Below, in pieces: positions 6,531 to 6,592 of a stretch of 6,592 nucleotides of DNA. The position numbers were made by a program, and so were the translations under genes. Each line of letters starts with the position of its first letter. The first letter of the stretch is position 1. The stretch is from Paenibacillaceae bacterium (GTDB lineage Bacteria; Bacillota; Bacilli; Paenibacillales; YIM-B00363). Under the pieces are notes generated by a model, which made no database searches, had not been told where the DNA came from, and saw only the letters and a list, made by a program, of their open reading frames with translations. The stretch is from NCBI GenBank assembly GCA_018969805.1, contig JAGWXQ010000090.1:1-6592 (forward strand). The letters are read 5' to 3'.

Positions 6531-6573
6531 ACGAATCGGTTCGTGGGACACAGTTTGCCCACCAGAAATGGTG
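6531..6573. repeat. Chain of three overlapping short hairpins
   Basis: ACGAA/TTCGT (6531-6535 with 6540-6544, loop TCGG), GTGGG/CCCAC (6543-6547 with 6558-6562) and CACCA/TGGTG (6560-6564 with 6569-6573, GNRA loop GAAA on the plus strand) each form a perfect 5-bp stem. Neighbouring stems share bases, so they exclude one another. TTGCCC also occurs twice, at 6555-6560 and 6575-6580. Such chains occur in attenuators, but chance is possible at this stem length. Confidence 0.3.
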
Positions 6574-6592
6574 CTTGCCCGTAACAGTGCGG

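Larger units (their letters stand above)
6290..6592. other. Gene-free stretch upstream of salA
   Basis: I find no convincing gene here. The plus-strand frame 6258-6467 (69 codons) has no Shine-Dalgarno, overlaps the salA start and leader and has no recognisable motif. A plus-strand 19-codon frame starts at 6525 after AAGGAA and is probably chance. On the minus strand one frame is open from the window edge (6592) to a TGA at 6496-6494, giving 32 residues that I do not recognise; it could be the end of a gene beyond the window. No tRNA, rRNA, CRISPR or DnaA box is seen. The promoter and hairpin elements listed separately lie here. Confidence 0.6.

Noticed and set aside
6536..6564. tRNA-like 3' end (GGTTCG followed by CCCACCA)
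   Set aside because: The 5-bp T-arm stem does not close and no acceptor or anticodon arms fit.
6525..6584. 19-codon plus-strand frame after AAGGAA
   Set aside because: Possible leader peptide, but it is too short to distinguish from chance and lies across the hairpin chain.

Overview
The window reads as ordinary chromosomal core sequence from a Bacillota (Bacilli-type) bacterium. It holds the end of gyrB, a complete gyrA, a gene for an unusual HD-GYP-like protein, and, pointing the other way, a SalA/Mrp-type P-loop ATPase gene. All are led by strong Gram-positive Shine-Dalgarno sequences. The GyrB and GyrA proteins resemble those of Bacillus over their whole length, and the ATPase matches Bacillus SalA motif by motif. 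An HD-GYP gene directly behind gyrA suggests an Alicyclobacillaceae- or Paenibacillaceae-like relative rather than Bacillus itself, but this is an impression and not a proven assignment.

Layout: 1-1605 is gyrB (+), missing about its first 100 codons. 1624-4122 is gyrA (+), 18 bp behind it. 4137-5204 is the HD-GYP-like gene (+), whose Shine-Dalgarno sequence overlaps the gyrA stop codon, so it is probably co-transcribed and translationally coupled. After only 5 bp comes the converging stop codon of salA (5210-6259, -). Positions 6290-6592 hold no convincing gene. They carry probable salA promoter elements, a leader with a possible decoy Shine-Dalgarno stem, and several short hairpins of unknown role. 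One reading frame on the minus strand is open from the window edge to 6494 and could be the end of an unseen gene.

Function: GyrB (ATPase and TOPRIM) and GyrA (DNA cleavage and wrapping) form the A2B2 DNA gyrase that introduces negative supercoils. The third gene has the architecture of a cyclic-di-GMP phosphodiesterase but has lost several metal-ligand positions (His to Phe and His to Cys), so it is more likely a sensor, scaffold or altered enzyme. SalA is a MinD/Mrp-like ATPase that in Bacillus acts in gene regulation. It lacks the CxxC motif of the iron-sulfur-carrier Mrp proteins.

No multi-gene defence, mobile or otherwise new system is visible. The best leads are the degenerate HD-GYP protein inside the gyrase operon, alanine at the main quinolone-contact position of GyrA, the possible Shine-Dalgarno switch in the salA leader, and a nine-G tract inside salA.
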